DNA from: a virus
Reading direction: 5' to 3' (one strand)
IMG/VR virus record: IMGVR_UViG_3300034104_005543
Location: 51,487-115,486 of that record
DNA: 64,000 nucleotides
The translations under genes and the position numbers were made by a program. Below are positions 47,726 to 55,802 of the stretch, piece by piece (within the stretch, counting starts at the first letter, position 1; each line of letters starts with the position of its first letter). The notes under the pieces are model-generated. The model ran no database searches and was not told where the DNA came from. It was given only the letters and a program-made list of their open reading frames with translations.

Positions 47726-48894
47726 AATGAAATTTGTTTTACAGTTCCTGGTAATAAATCGTTTAAAGAGTGAGAGTCTGGTATTAACCAGAGTATATTA
47801 TTTGGTGAAAGGTCAGGAGGACTACATTCACCATCGGTAAAATAAATAAGAGCTTGATATTTAGGTTGATTTTCTGCGTAATAGTTTACAGGAGGATTAA
47901 AATCAGTACCTCCTCTACCTTCTATTCTAACAAGATTATCAAGTACATATTCTTTAATAGGTCTTACAGGATAACCTTTAGCGTCACACTGCATAATATC
48001 TACTTCAGTACCACATTGATTAATGTGCTTAAGTTCTGCAAGAAACACTTCTAAAAGAGTATCATTAACAGATTGAGAAGTATCTATAGCTACTAGAATA
48101 TGAGCCATTTGTTTAATCTTCTTACCTGCAGCTTCAGGATATCTCACATTTTCTTTAGTGCGAGTAGTTTTTACATCTGCAGACATACAATAACCAACAA
48201 ACTTTCTTAGATATGCTTTCCAGTTAAACTTAGGTGGTTCTTCTTTATCAATAAGTTCAAAAATACCACCTAATTCTTCAGGAATTCTACCTCTAGTTTT
48301 ACTAACAGCGTCTCTTGCATTAGTAAGCATACCTTCTGTAACTTTTTGAAGTAGTTTATCATCTACATCGCTCATAGAATAAAAATCATTCCATTCGGGT
48401 GTAGTGTTAATCTCTTCAAATTCACCAACTGCAAACTGATCACTATCACCTGTAGGTAAACTATTAAGTTTTTCTAAGTAATAATCAATACTTTTATGCT
48501 CTTCTGCCAACTCATAATTAATACTAGCAAGTATTTCATTAAGTTTTGCTAAAGTCATAAATTTTGTAGGACAATTTAGCCAGTAATTCTCGTTAACATA
48601 CTGATTTACTACAATATCCATTGCTAAATGTGCTAGCTTTTTGTTAGAATAATCCTTAATTCTTAAGGGATGTAGTAAAGCAATATGAATTACTTCGTGT
48701 AAAATATGAGCTTTTGCATTGTTCAGCGTAATACTATTAAAGTATTTCTCACTCATTGAAAGCTCATAATTTATACCTTTTTTAACAACTCGAACAGTAT
48801 CTACACTATCCCAGCTCTTGTTAATCATAGATAGAAAAATACCATAAAAGGGACTTTCTATAATGATGTCCTTAAATATTTTAGAAGCATCCAT
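47722..48894 (-). CDS. vWA-like protein with putative metallopeptidase domain (DUF2201-type)
   Basis: 390 residues. The N-terminal domain has HILHEVIHIALLHPLR (HEVIH at residues 66-70), the zincin-like motif of DUF2201 N-terminal domains. The C-terminal domain has HILVAIDTSQSVND (DxSxS metal-binding MIDAS start, near residue 270), GRGGTDFNPP and LIYFTDGECSPPDLS, a vWA-like fold. Family members pair with MoxR ATPases, and here the ATPase gene overlaps by 4 bases. MIDAS residues are intact by eye. It may sense or hold targets for the ATPase, or cut them if the zinc site is active. Confidence 0.88.
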   Translation of the reverse strand: MDASKIFKDIIIESPFYGIFLSMINKSWDSVDTVRVVKKGINYELSMSEKYFNSITLNNAKAHILHEVIHIALLHPLRIKDYSNKKLAHLAMDIVVNQYVNENYWLNCPTKFMTLAKLNEILASINYELAEEHKSIDYYLEKLNSLPTGDSDQFAVGEFEEINTTPEWNDFYSMSDVDDKLLQKVTEGMLTNARDAVSKTRGRIPEELGGIFELIDKEEPPKFNWKAYLRKFVGYCMSADVKTTRTKENVRYPEAAGKKIKQMAHILVAIDTSQSVNDTLLEVFLAELKHINQCGTEVDIMQCDAKGYPVRPIKEYVLDNLVRIEGRGGTDFNPPVNYYAENQPKYQALIYFTDGECSPPDLSPNNILWLIPDSHSLNDLLPGTVKQISL

Positions 48895-48895
48895 G

Positions 48896-49387
48896 TTACA
48901 GATTATTTTTACGTGCGTACTCTGCTATTAAAACAGCATCTATTAATCCATCATGTGGTTTAGTAGCTTTATCATAAGTAAGAGAAAGAGTAGGAAAAAG
49001 TCTTTTAATAGTAACAAGAGCCATTGCTTTTGTATCTTTAGAAGTTTTACCTGATTTATTTATAACAGTAGTGTGTTTAAACATTTCTTTTTGCCAATCA
49101 ACAGCTCTTACAGCTGTATAAGGTATGTTCATAGCAACACAAAATGCTTCCACTAATCCCATTTGATACCCCATTGAAAAAGCAGTTTGTTTAGAACTAC
49201 CATATATTACACCTAATTTCTCAAATATAATATGAGTGTGCGAGTAACTTGTCAAAATTGAAAAAAGCGAACCAGTGTCCACTTGATCTTTTATTATAGG
49301 CATCTTAAAAGTGTCAATACTGTCTTCTTTTATAACAGCGATTGCTCCTTTCTTGCCTATATCTATACCAATATAAGTTTTTGTCAT
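48896..49387 (-). CDS. RuvC-like Holliday junction resolvase
   Basis: 163 residues, RNase H fold. TYIGIDIGKKGAIAVI supplies the first Asp (residue 9), HIIFEKLGVIYG the Glu, and PHDGLIDAVLIAEYARK the last acidic residues. The length matches RuvC and phage resolvases. It would resolve four-way junctions and branched DNA before packaging. It sits between primase (4-base overlap) and the vWA gene. Confidence 0.9.
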   Translation of the reverse strand: MTKTYIGIDIGKKGAIAVIKEDSIDTFKMPIIKDQVDTGSLFSILTSYSHTHIIFEKLGVIYGSSKQTAFSMGYQMGLVEAFCVAMNIPYTAVRAVDWQKEMFKHTTVINKSGKTSKDTKAMALVTIKRLFPTLSLTYDKATKPHDGLIDAVLIAEYARKNNL

Positions 49388-50319
49388 ATTAATGATTTTA
49401 TAAGTTCAACAAAATGTTTTTTAGTGTTTTCGTAACCTGTTTTTTCTATTGCTTCGCTAGGGTCTTTGTGTAAAGACCAAGGTATATTCACAAATCCATG
49501 ATCTATATACCTTAAAGCAGCTTTTTGACCAGGTTCATCATTGTCAAAAAGTATAAACTTGCTTTTGTAACTATGTTTAATCACAGCAAGTCTTGTTTTA
49601 TTAAGCATAGTGTTCTCACTATCTACTGCAAGAAAATCAAATTGTCTTGTTATAGTAGAAAGAGACATTATGTCTTTGAGTGATTTAGTAAGAATAAGAT
49701 GTCTTTTATTTTCTATTTGTTCTGCACCCTGAAAAAAATCATTTACATATATAAACTTGCATGTTTTATTATATGGTTGATATATCTTACCTAGAGTACC
49801 GTCTTCTTTAAAATAACCGTAAGTGTATAATCCTTGAAATTTAAAAGTTTTGTCGTCTTTCTGTAGTATGAATTCCGATATAGGTTTAACATTATACTTG
49901 TTAAGTATAGAAAGACCTATATTGAATTTAAGCCAGTATTTTTTATCGTGATCAAACCACTGTCTTGTTTTGTAACTAGTAACTTCAGATGGTGTTTCTT
50001 CTACGTTAGGAACAGAATACTTATATTCTCCTACCTTCATAAAATCAGTAACTATCTTATTAATAGCTTCCTTCTCTGAAATGTTAAATATTTTACTAAC
50101 AAGATGTACAGCACTTCCGCCATTACCAGAAGCAAAATCTTTGTAAATATATCTACCGTAGCGATAGTATATAAACATAGACGGTCTTCTATCAGAAGTC
50201 TGAAATATTGATTTAATTACTTGTCTTTGTCCTTCAAGAGGTTTTTCTAAATTACAATAATATTCAAATATCCAAGATTCTGGGATACTATCTATAGCTA
50301 CATTTAAAAGATTGAGCAT
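49384..50319 (-). CDS. DNA primase, TOPRIM type
   Basis: 311 residues. The C-terminal half has a TOPRIM core: HLILTKSLKDIMSL (Glu replaced by Lys-Ser at the usual catalytic-Glu turn), FDFLAVDSE and KFILFDNDEPGQKAA (the Asp-x-Asp), followed by KDPSEAI. The N-terminal part has YRYGRYIYKDFASGNGGSAV, as in CHC2-type primases, but no zinc-binding cysteines, so the zinc finger is absent. It primes DNA synthesis for the family B polymerase with DnaB upstream. It starts a new group of genes just past an intrinsic terminator. Confidence 0.87.
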   Translation of the reverse strand: MLNLLNVAIDSIPESWIFEYYCNLEKPLEGQRQVIKSIFQTSDRRPSMFIYYRYGRYIYKDFASGNGGSAVHLVSKIFNISEKEAINKIVTDFMKVGEYKYSVPNVEETPSEVTSYKTRQWFDHDKKYWLKFNIGLSILNKYNVKPISEFILQKDDKTFKFQGLYTYGYFKEDGTLGKIYQPYNKTCKFIYVNDFFQGAEQIENKRHLILTKSLKDIMSLSTITRQFDFLAVDSENTMLNKTRLAVIKHSYKSKFILFDNDEPGQKAALRYIDHGFVNIPWSLHKDPSEAIEKTGYENTKKHFVELIKSLI

Positions 50320-50330
50320 AGTATAAATAA

Positions 50331-50356
50331 AAAGAGGGGCTATTAAACCCCTCTTT
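50331..50356 (-). terminator. Intrinsic terminator after SSB-like gene
   Basis: AAAGAGGGG pairs with CCCCTCTTT across an 8-nt loop, then runs into UUAUUUAU in the minus direction. It lies between the SSB-like gene and the primase gene. Partial termination here would make the SSB-like protein and Sak4-like ATPase more abundant than downstream enzymes. Confidence 0.82.
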
Positions 50357-50373
50357 TATCATAGCAGGTTTAA

Positions 50374-51090
50374 TTAAAACAATGGATCTGAAAGAGAAGA
50401 ACCCGAATCCATATTAAAATCTTCTGCAGTATCAGAAGTTACTCCAGATGCTGATTCAAAATCCTCAGCAGGTTTTACTTCTGCTTTAATCACATGAAGA
50501 TTAGAGTCAAATTGAATTAGCTTAGACGGAGATGCGTCTTTTCTTTCTACAAAAGTTTTACCTTTCTCATATTTAGGGAAGAACATATCATTACGAACAT
50601 ATCCGTCTTTGATATACTCTTTAGCGCCAATAGTGAAGTTGTAGTAGCGAGAAGTAATACCGGTAGTTTGAAGCATGTTGTTAAAATCTTCAACCAATTC
50701 TTCAATACTATCAAACTTTTCGTTAGCTGAATTCAACCACTCTACCGCTTCTGCGCCTAATTCAAAACAAAGAGATGAAACAAAACGAGCAATACCTTGG
50801 TCTTTGTAGACAGGACGACCTGTTTTAGTTGTACCATCAGAGTAAGCATAACGAGAGCTCTTAACTCTACCTACCTGACCTTTGTAACGAGGTCCCTCAA
50901 CGTCGTTCTTGTCAACCAAGAAACCTTCAAACTCAGGACCCATGTCAGGACCTTCAAGTTCAAGAATAACAAATGAAGCACTTGCATCATAAGCAGGTGA
51001 TTCCAAAGCAACACGAATGATACGTGCCTCCTGAGTACCTGGAGATAAGTTCTTAGGTACATTTTCGCTGTAATTTAATTTAATTCCCAT
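50374..51090 (-). CDS. Putative single-stranded DNA-binding protein
   Basis: 238 residues. The central part is beta-rich with aromatic and basic residues (RYAYSDGTTKTGRPVYKDQG, SRYYNFTIGAKEYI), consistent with an OB-like DNA binder. The C-terminal 45 residues are acidic and disordered and end in SLSDPLF, analogous to the acidic-plus-Phe tip of SSB proteins that recruits partners. The gene lies between Sak4-like ATPase and primase and is followed at once by a strong terminator, consistent with high-level expression. The call rests on tail and context, not on a recognised OB signature. Confidence 0.72.
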   Translation of the reverse strand: MGIKLNYSENVPKNLSPGTQEARIIRVALESPAYDASASFVILELEGPDMGPEFEGFLVDKNDVEGPRYKGQVGRVKSSRYAYSDGTTKTGRPVYKDQGIARFVSSLCFELGAEAVEWLNSANEKFDSIEELVEDFNNMLQTTGITSRYYNFTIGAKEYIKDGYVRNDMFFPKYEKGKTFVERKDASPSKLIQFDSNLHVIKAEVKPAEDFESASGVTSDTAEDFNMDSGSSLSDPLF

Positions 51091-51095
51091 AATAA

Positions 51096-51878
51096 TTAAT
51101 CAATGTAAATTTCGTTCCAATTTGTTTTTAATCCTTCTTCTGTGTATTCTGAAATAACTAATTCTTTATTTCTGAGGTGCGAAGGTCTTGCACCACATGC
51201 AACATCTTCTTTAGTTTTGAAACTAAGAATGTTTTTGTCGCCTTTTCTGTACATGTAACCGATTGCATCTGAGTTAGAGGTAACAATTCTTTTAAGTTTA
51301 CCGCCAAGATCAATGTCACTTGCAGTAAAAGTTGTACCGTCTTTCTCTAGATAAATCTCTTTGATGTGAGCTAAAAGAATAATACGAGGAGCAAATGTTT
51401 GAATAAAATTGATCAACTGCATTGTACCTTCTCTTATCCAAAAATAACCTGCACCTTCGGGCATACCCGTAAGACTACCATACTTTCTTTTACCCGCATC
51501 TTCCGCTAATTTACCGTCTGGTCCTTTTTTAAACCAGTTTTTACCGGGGATTGTTTTAGAATACAGTTGCTCACCGTAAACAGATCCCATTTCTTCTAAA
51601 GAGGTTGTTGTATCTATCGCTACATAATTGTAAGGATACTTACCGTTATCTTCACGATACTTTTTAATTTCAGCTCCTACTTTCTTCAAGTGATCAACAG
51701 ATTCAATCTGAATCTTATAACCTGAAATAAAAGAAGAACCTTTCTCAAAATCTAAAATAAGACATTTATCTAGTTTACTAACTAGTTCTGTCTTACCTAC
51801 TTTTGGTTTGCTAAAAATAATTAAATTTTTTGGCGATAGTGTTTCTGGACCTACGACTTCTAATGGTAATATACTCAT
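51096..51878 (-). CDS. Sak4-like RecA-fold ATPase (AAA_24)
   Basis: 260 residues. Walker A IIFSKPKVGKTELV (residues 20-33), a Walker B-type YVAIDTTTSLEEMG, and the later LLAHIKE and DIDLGGKLKRIVTSNSD segments typical of phage AAA_24 proteins. The Sak4 group anneals single strands with SSB help. It is encoded beside the SSB-like protein (5-base gap) and in the same operon as a PD-(D/E)XK exonuclease, together making a complete annealing-recombination set. Confidence 0.88.
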   Translation of the reverse strand: MSILPLEVVGPETLSPKNLIIFSKPKVGKTELVSKLDKCLILDFEKGSSFISGYKIQIESVDHLKKVGAEIKKYREDNGKYPYNYVAIDTTTSLEEMGSVYGEQLYSKTIPGKNWFKKGPDGKLAEDAGKRKYGSLTGMPEGAGYFWIREGTMQLINFIQTFAPRIILLAHIKEIYLEKDGTTFTASDIDLGGKLKRIVTSNSDAIGYMYRKGDKNILSFKTKEDVACGARPSHLRNKELVISEYTEEGLKTNWNEIYID

Positions 51879-52384
51879 ACTTGCTTAATAAATTCATTTA
51901 GTTCTTGGTTATTACTTACAGGTCGTCTGTGTATAATAGCAATAAGATCTCTTACTGTTAAGACAGACGCGCTTCTATCTAAAAAAGATTCTAACTTAAG
52001 TTCGTAATTGGCATTAGCTCCAGGTAAAGAAATTTTAGTAGATTTTGGTTTTTCTACAAAAACTTCTCTTTTAGGTATTACATGTAATTCCTCTACAGGA
52101 ACATAAAACTTGTCGGCATAACCTTCTACTATTTCATATTCAGACTCCCAAAATTCATTGAAAGCATAACGATAAAGTGTACGGTCAATACCTGGGTTCA
52201 ATGAAGAATCTACTATTTCTAAGAATACATCACCCTTAGAAAGTTCGCTCTTAAAGAATATAACACACTGCTGATTCTTAAATCGAATAGCAGTTTTCAT
52301 TACGAAGTACGCATTTCCATAATCAGAAAGTATGTCTGCATGGTAGCTACGTAATTCATCTGTTTTTTCATTCCATTTGCTCAT
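51875..52384 (-). CDS. Unknown protein between DnaB and Sak4-like genes
   Basis: 169 residues, not recognised. The central part is beta-rich (CVIFFKSELSKGDVFLEIVD), followed by a basic linker with REVFVEKPKSTKISL and a C-terminal helical segment. It overlaps DnaB upstream and the Sak4-like gene downstream by 4 bases each. A replisome accessory role is suggested only by this location. Confidence 0.76.
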   Translation of the reverse strand: MSKWNEKTDELRSYHADILSDYGNAYFVMKTAIRFKNQQCVIFFKSELSKGDVFLEIVDSSLNPGIDRTLYRYAFNEFWESEYEIVEGYADKFYVPVEELHVIPKREVFVEKPKSTKISLPGANANYELKLESFLDRSASVLTVRDLIAIIHRRPVSNNQELNEFIKQV

Positions 52385-53331
52385 GGTTTAAAAGAAATTG
52401 CTTGTTTTGAAGGAGGTGAAATAGATACTATATTCATCTTGTCAAATTCACCTCTGTAAAATGACATAGCTGGTTCACCGTTACGAACTTTAAGGTAATG
52501 CATAACAATAATATTTTTGTCTATTATCTGATACTTTTCGGGACCATATAACCTGATGTTTTTAATACCAGGTCTATTTAAACCAATAAGAATATCAGTA
52601 AATTGTAGCAAAAAGTCAGAACCAAACACATCACTGTCTAATAAATAATTACCCGCAGTGCCCTCTTTAGATCTGTCTACTGTGTCTACACCTCTGTTAA
52701 GCTGACTCAAAACTACGAAAATTATTGGATAAATTTTCTTCATATTTGTCATCATAGAGCCTAAATCAAAAATCATTTCTTGGATGTCTTGACCTGGAAG
52801 TTTCTTAACTAGTAAACTGTGATCGATAGTAACTAATAGATATGGGCAGTTGTAAGTTTTAAAGTATTCTTTTATCTCAGCAGCCATCTGAGGTACTGTC
52901 AAAGGTTCATCTACTATATCAATAGGAAGACTTTTCATAGATTGTGCGTATCTAGCACAAGCATCAAATTCTTCTTTAGATATAACATTGTCCTCTGCAG
53001 AACATATATAAGAATAACTTTTACTAATAGCAGATGAAAACTCGCGAATAGCACTAACTCTACCAACCATCTCGTACTGAAATCTAAGACTTCTAAGACC
53101 GGGTAGATTGTTATTACTAAAAGCATGTTTAACAAGTATCTGTTCTACTAGTGATTTACCACTACCAGGACGACCTGCAATAACTACAGTTGTAGGAAAC
53201 TCAAAGCCGTCAATACCTACTTTATTCATTGGAGACCAAGGTGTTCTGAGACTAAGTACTTCTCCTTTAGCACGTTTAGACATATAGTCTAGTGCACTAA
53301 TAAATGCATCACTTTGTGATTTCCATCTCAT
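52381..53331 (-). CDS. Replicative DnaB-type helicase
   Basis: 316 residues, the RecA-like motor domain without the usual N-terminal domain. Walker A VVIAGRPGSGKSLVEQ (residues 49-64), H1a-like RFQYEMVGRV, Walker B YLLVTIDHSLLV, H3 IIFVVLSQLNRGV and H4 region NIIVMHYLKVRNGEP with the Arg used as finger. It unwinds the duplex ahead of the polymerase as a hexamer. The upstream winged-helix gene, overlapping by 4 bases, is the best loader candidate. Confidence 0.9.
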   Translation of the reverse strand: MRWKSQSDAFISALDYMSKRAKGEVLSLRTPWSPMNKVGIDGFEFPTTVVIAGRPGSGKSLVEQILVKHAFSNNNLPGLRSLRFQYEMVGRVSAIREFSSAISKSYSYICSAEDNVISKEEFDACARYAQSMKSLPIDIVDEPLTVPQMAAEIKEYFKTYNCPYLLVTIDHSLLVKKLPGQDIQEMIFDLGSMMTNMKKIYPIIFVVLSQLNRGVDTVDRSKEGTAGNYLLDSDVFGSDFLLQFTDILIGLNRPGIKNIRLYGPEKYQIIDKNIIVMHYLKVRNGEPAMSFYRGEFDKMNIVSISPPSKQAISFKP

Positions 53332-53915
53332 AGTACTTTTGTTTCAAAATCTTTTGGTTCGTCTTCTTCTACACCATCTATTATAAGCTGGCAGAATTCT
53401 GCAAGAGTAGAAGAAATCATTTTGTTGGTTGCCTCTTTAGATATAAAATACTGAGAATTACGCATGTACTTGTAGTCTTGTTCTTTGAACTTTCGTACAT
53501 AATACTTAGTAGCAGTAAGAATAATATCCTTATCGTATTGAGGATAGGTGTTAATAAACCAGTTAAGGTTTTTAATAATAAGTTTAGAAGATACTCTAGC
53601 GGGTTTGTTACTAGGTAACACCATCTTAGGAAAACATTCTAAGTATTCTTTAGCAAATTGTTCATCCACAGTCGGTAACGCAGGTTTTTCTTCTACTTTC
53701 TTATTCACTTCATCAAAAACTTTTTGTCCTTTAGGTGTAAGTACCCTACCGTCAATTTCTAATAGACCATCTGTAATTAGTTTCCTAATTTCATAGTCTT
53801 CATTGACATAAGGTATCGGACATTTTATACCCATTTTAACACAAAACAACATAAGAATCTCGTTTGGTGTGTATTTGTGTTTTTTACAATAATTAAAAAA
53901 TGGTCGCACTGTCAT
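53328..53915 (-). CDS. Winged-helix protein, possible helicase loader or initiator
   Basis: 195 residues. The N-terminal 75 residues (YTPNEILMLFC, YEIRKLITDGLLEIDGRVL, TPKGQKVFDEV) read as a winged-helix DNA-binding domain. A linker and a helical C-terminal half (INTYPQYDKDIILTATKYYV, YKYMRNSQYFI) resemble the DnaB-interacting region of phage replication-organiser proteins, in which a Trp/Tyr-rich helix precedes the end. It is the first gene of the replication operon, next to DnaB. The function is inferred. Confidence 0.78.
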   Translation of the reverse strand: MTVRPFFNYCKKHKYTPNEILMLFCVKMGIKCPIPYVNEDYEIRKLITDGLLEIDGRVLTPKGQKVFDEVNKKVEEKPALPTVDEQFAKEYLECFPKMVLPSNKPARVSSKLIIKNLNWFINTYPQYDKDIILTATKYYVRKFKEQDYKYMRNSQYFISKEATNKMISSTLAEFCQLIIDGVEEDEPKDFETKVL

Positions 53916-53979
53916 AAATTTTATAAATTTATTTTTCTTTCCCTCATAATTTGTTAAATTAATACATGCTATTCAGAAC
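53916..53979. promoter_or_regulatory. Divergent intergenic region
   Basis: 64 AT-rich bases separate the start of the minus-strand replication operon from the plus-strand membrane-protein cassette, so both promoters must be here. I see no clean TTTG/TAnnTTTG pair of Bacteroidota type, as expected if a phage polymerase reads at least one direction. Confidence 0.55.
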
Positions 53980-54243
53980 ATGTTAGATAAAATTAAAAGT
54001 TACTTTACACCGATATTGGCTAGTATATTGGGTTTATTAATATGGACGGATTTACAGACCATTAAGTCAAAACTTGACATATTAATGGAAGAAAGAGCTG
54101 CCATAAAAGAGAGGCTTGATTTTAACGACAAAAGTATTGAAGAGTTGCAACAACTTTTCCCCAGAAAAGTAACATTTTACAAACAATCATTGTTTATAAG
54201 AGATGATAAATTTCCTAAATTTGATAAAAAGAAACATAGTTAA
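53980..54243 (+). CDS. Small membrane protein with coiled coil
   Basis: 87 residues. One predicted membrane segment, YFTPILASILGLLIW (residues 8-22), then a coiled coil (TIKSKLDILMEERAAIKERL) and a basic end. It is first of a four-gene membrane cassette and overlaps the next gene by 41 bases. A lysis-related or membrane-anchoring role is possible. No endolysin lies in the window. Confidence 0.72.
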   Translation: MLDKIKSYFTPILASILGLLIWTDLQTIKSKLDILMEERAAIKERLDFNDKSIEELQQLFPRKVTFYKQSLFIRDDKFPKFDKKKHS

Positions 54244-54418
54244 ATCCTATAAAACAACTACTGTAGGTTTAATTTTACTAATAGCAGGTATCGCTAGTGT
54301 TTTTTACGAAAAAGCTACCTGGATTGATTCGACCGGTATAATCTTAGTAGGAATAGGACTTATCATATCTCCTGATACCATAAAGAAAAAAATTGATTCT
54401 GAAACACCATGTCCATAA
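54203..54418 (+). CDS. Small two-span membrane protein, holin-like
   Basis: 71 residues. Two hydrophobic segments, TVGLILLIAGIASVF (residues 20-34) and TGIILVGIGLIISPD (44-58), joined by a short turn, with basic N- and C-termini. This topology is typical of small phage membrane proteins in Bacteroidota genomes and fits a holin-type pore. It overlaps the upstream gene by 41 bases and the downstream gene by 10. Holin function is inferred from shape only. Confidence 0.72.
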   Translation: MINFLNLIKRNIVKSYKTTTVGLILLIAGIASVFYEKATWIDSTGIILVGIGLIISPDTIKKKIDSETPCP

Positions 54419-54720
54419 AAACTGAATCTTACTTTCCTATACTATTAATAGTTATAGGATTTGCGTGTTTGTTTCTTTTCATAAACAACTCTAACAAAAA
54501 AGAGAAGTCTATTATTACAATGGAACCTAATGAATATCGTATGAAGATTGAAAGCTTGTCAAATGAAAACCACAAGCTCCGTCTTTATTCGGATAGTTTA
54601 TTAGCAATTCCTTATAGCGCGACTAAAGAAACAATAAGAATAAGAAGTAGAAAAGAGATTCAAATCTTATCTGATCTAAATAGTGAACAATTAGATAGTG
54701 CCATAAGAAAAAACTGGTAG
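54409..54720 (+). CDS. Single-span membrane protein with coiled coil
   Basis: 103 residues. N-terminal membrane segment ILLIVIGFACLFLFI (residues 11-25) and a charged helical remainder (YRMKIESLSNENHKLRLYSD) that would lie in the periplasm. This is i-spanin-like topology, although no partner lipoprotein is nested in it. It ends one base before the next gene. Confidence 0.72.
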   Translation: MSIKTESYFPILLIVIGFACLFLFINNSNKKEKSIITMEPNEYRMKIESLSNENHKLRLYSDSLLAIPYSATKETIRIRSRKEIQILSDLNSEQLDSAIRKNW

Positions 54721-54721
54721 T

Positions 54722-55105
54722 ATGAAACATTTTACAACATCAATAATACTTTGCTTTCTTTGTTTTAGCTTGTATTGTCAATCGCAAGATACTTTTAAAT
54801 GCTACAACGCAAATGAATTGCGCAGAATAGCTACTAGATTGATAGAAAAGAAACAGTGTGATAGCATCCTATCTGTAGCAAATGAAGAAATAACTACTTT
54901 ATACGATGTGATTTACGTAAAAGATATTATAATCTACAATACAGATAGCATTACCAAACTTCAAGCAGACAGAATAAAAGAATTAGAAACTAATTATCAA
55001 AAACTGTCTAATACAAACAACAGTCTTAATAATAAACAAAAGTGGTTACTAACAGGTCTTTTAGCATCTCTGTTAACTAACATTGCCCTTATACTTACCA
55101 AGTAA
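54722..55105 (+). CDS. Unimolecular-spanin-like protein
   Basis: 127 residues. An N-terminal signal-like hydrophobic segment (SIILCFLCFSLYCQSQ) is followed by a helical region of about 80 residues and a C-terminal membrane segment (LLTGLLASLLTNIALIL) next to the stop. A signal with a nearby Cys plus C-terminal transmembrane helix is the arrangement of u-spanins, which span the periplasm and fuse the inner and outer membranes at lysis. The lipobox is not canonical, so it may instead be a plain two-anchor protein. Its stop interlocks with that of the UDG-like gene on the other strand (11 shared bases). Confidence 0.74.
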   Translation: MKHFTTSIILCFLCFSLYCQSQDTFKCYNANELRRIATRLIEKKQCDSILSVANEEITTLYDVIYVKDIIIYNTDSITKLQADRIKELETNYQKLSNTNNSLNNKQKWLLTGLLASLLTNIALILTK

Positions 55106-55802
55106 TAGGCTCCTGTTTAATAGATTCTAAATATCTATTAATCTTATTAAAACAGTCTTTAGAATCCCATTCTATTTTTTGATACGCAGCAAAAGCTGGG
55201 TGGTCTGTTTTAATTTTTAGAAAATTATCAGGTAAATAATCTTCCCAAGAACATGCATGCTTACCCATAAATACAAAAGCTGTATCAGGTCTTGCAAATA
55301 TAAGACTATCAAGTACTTGTGCTACCATAGGTTTCCATCTCATCATATGATTTTCTGGGCTACCTACACCTGTAGTAAGAGAACAATTAAGTAGTAAAAC
55401 ACCTTGGTTTGCCCACCTTTCTAAATTACCATCTACACAAATAAGTTTACCATCATAGACAGTTTTGTTTATCTGTGTAAACATTAAAGAAAGTGATTTT
55501 TCTACTCGTTTACCTTTTTGAGTACAAGAAAATGCTAAACCATCTGGTACTCCTACATAAGGATAAGGAGATTGACCTAATATGACAACCCTTGTCTTAT
55601 CAAAATGACATGTTTCAAATGCTCTAAATATCTGAGCAACTTTTGGTACAAAACGCCTACCATCCTGCGCTTCTCGTAAAAGATCAGTCAGTATAGGAGG
55701 TAGTTTTTCTTCACAAAAAAATCTAAGTTTTTGGTCCCAACCTGTATTTTCTAGTTTTTTAATGAGTTTTTCTCTAACTTCGTCTAAATTTATAAATTCC
55801 AT
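55095..55802 (-). CDS. UDG-fold protein with Asp-to-Ser change in the active site
   Basis: 235 residues of uracil-DNA glycosylase family 1 architecture. RVVILGQSPYPYVG (residues 71-84) corresponds to the GQDPYH motif, but the catalytic Asp is Ser78. The uracil-stacking Phe is in DGLAFSC. The pocket Asn is in GVLLLNCSLTT (Asn139). The His-containing loop is TDHPAFAAY (His201) instead of HPSPLS. The family normally removes uracil from DNA. The Ser variant could be slow or a uracil reader. The start codon overlaps the divergent plus-strand start. Whether the phage relatives share this Ser needs an alignment. Confidence 0.85.
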   Translation of the reverse strand: MEFINLDEVREKLIKKLENTGWDQKLRFFCEEKLPPILTDLLREAQDGRRFVPKVAQIFRAFETCHFDKTRVVILGQSPYPYVGVPDGLAFSCTQKGKRVEKSLSLMFTQINKTVYDGKLICVDGNLERWANQGVLLLNCSLTTGVGSPENHMMRWKPMVAQVLDSLIFARPDTAFVFMGKHACSWEDYLPDNFLKIKTDHPAFAAYQKIEWDSKDCFNKINRYLESIKQEPITW

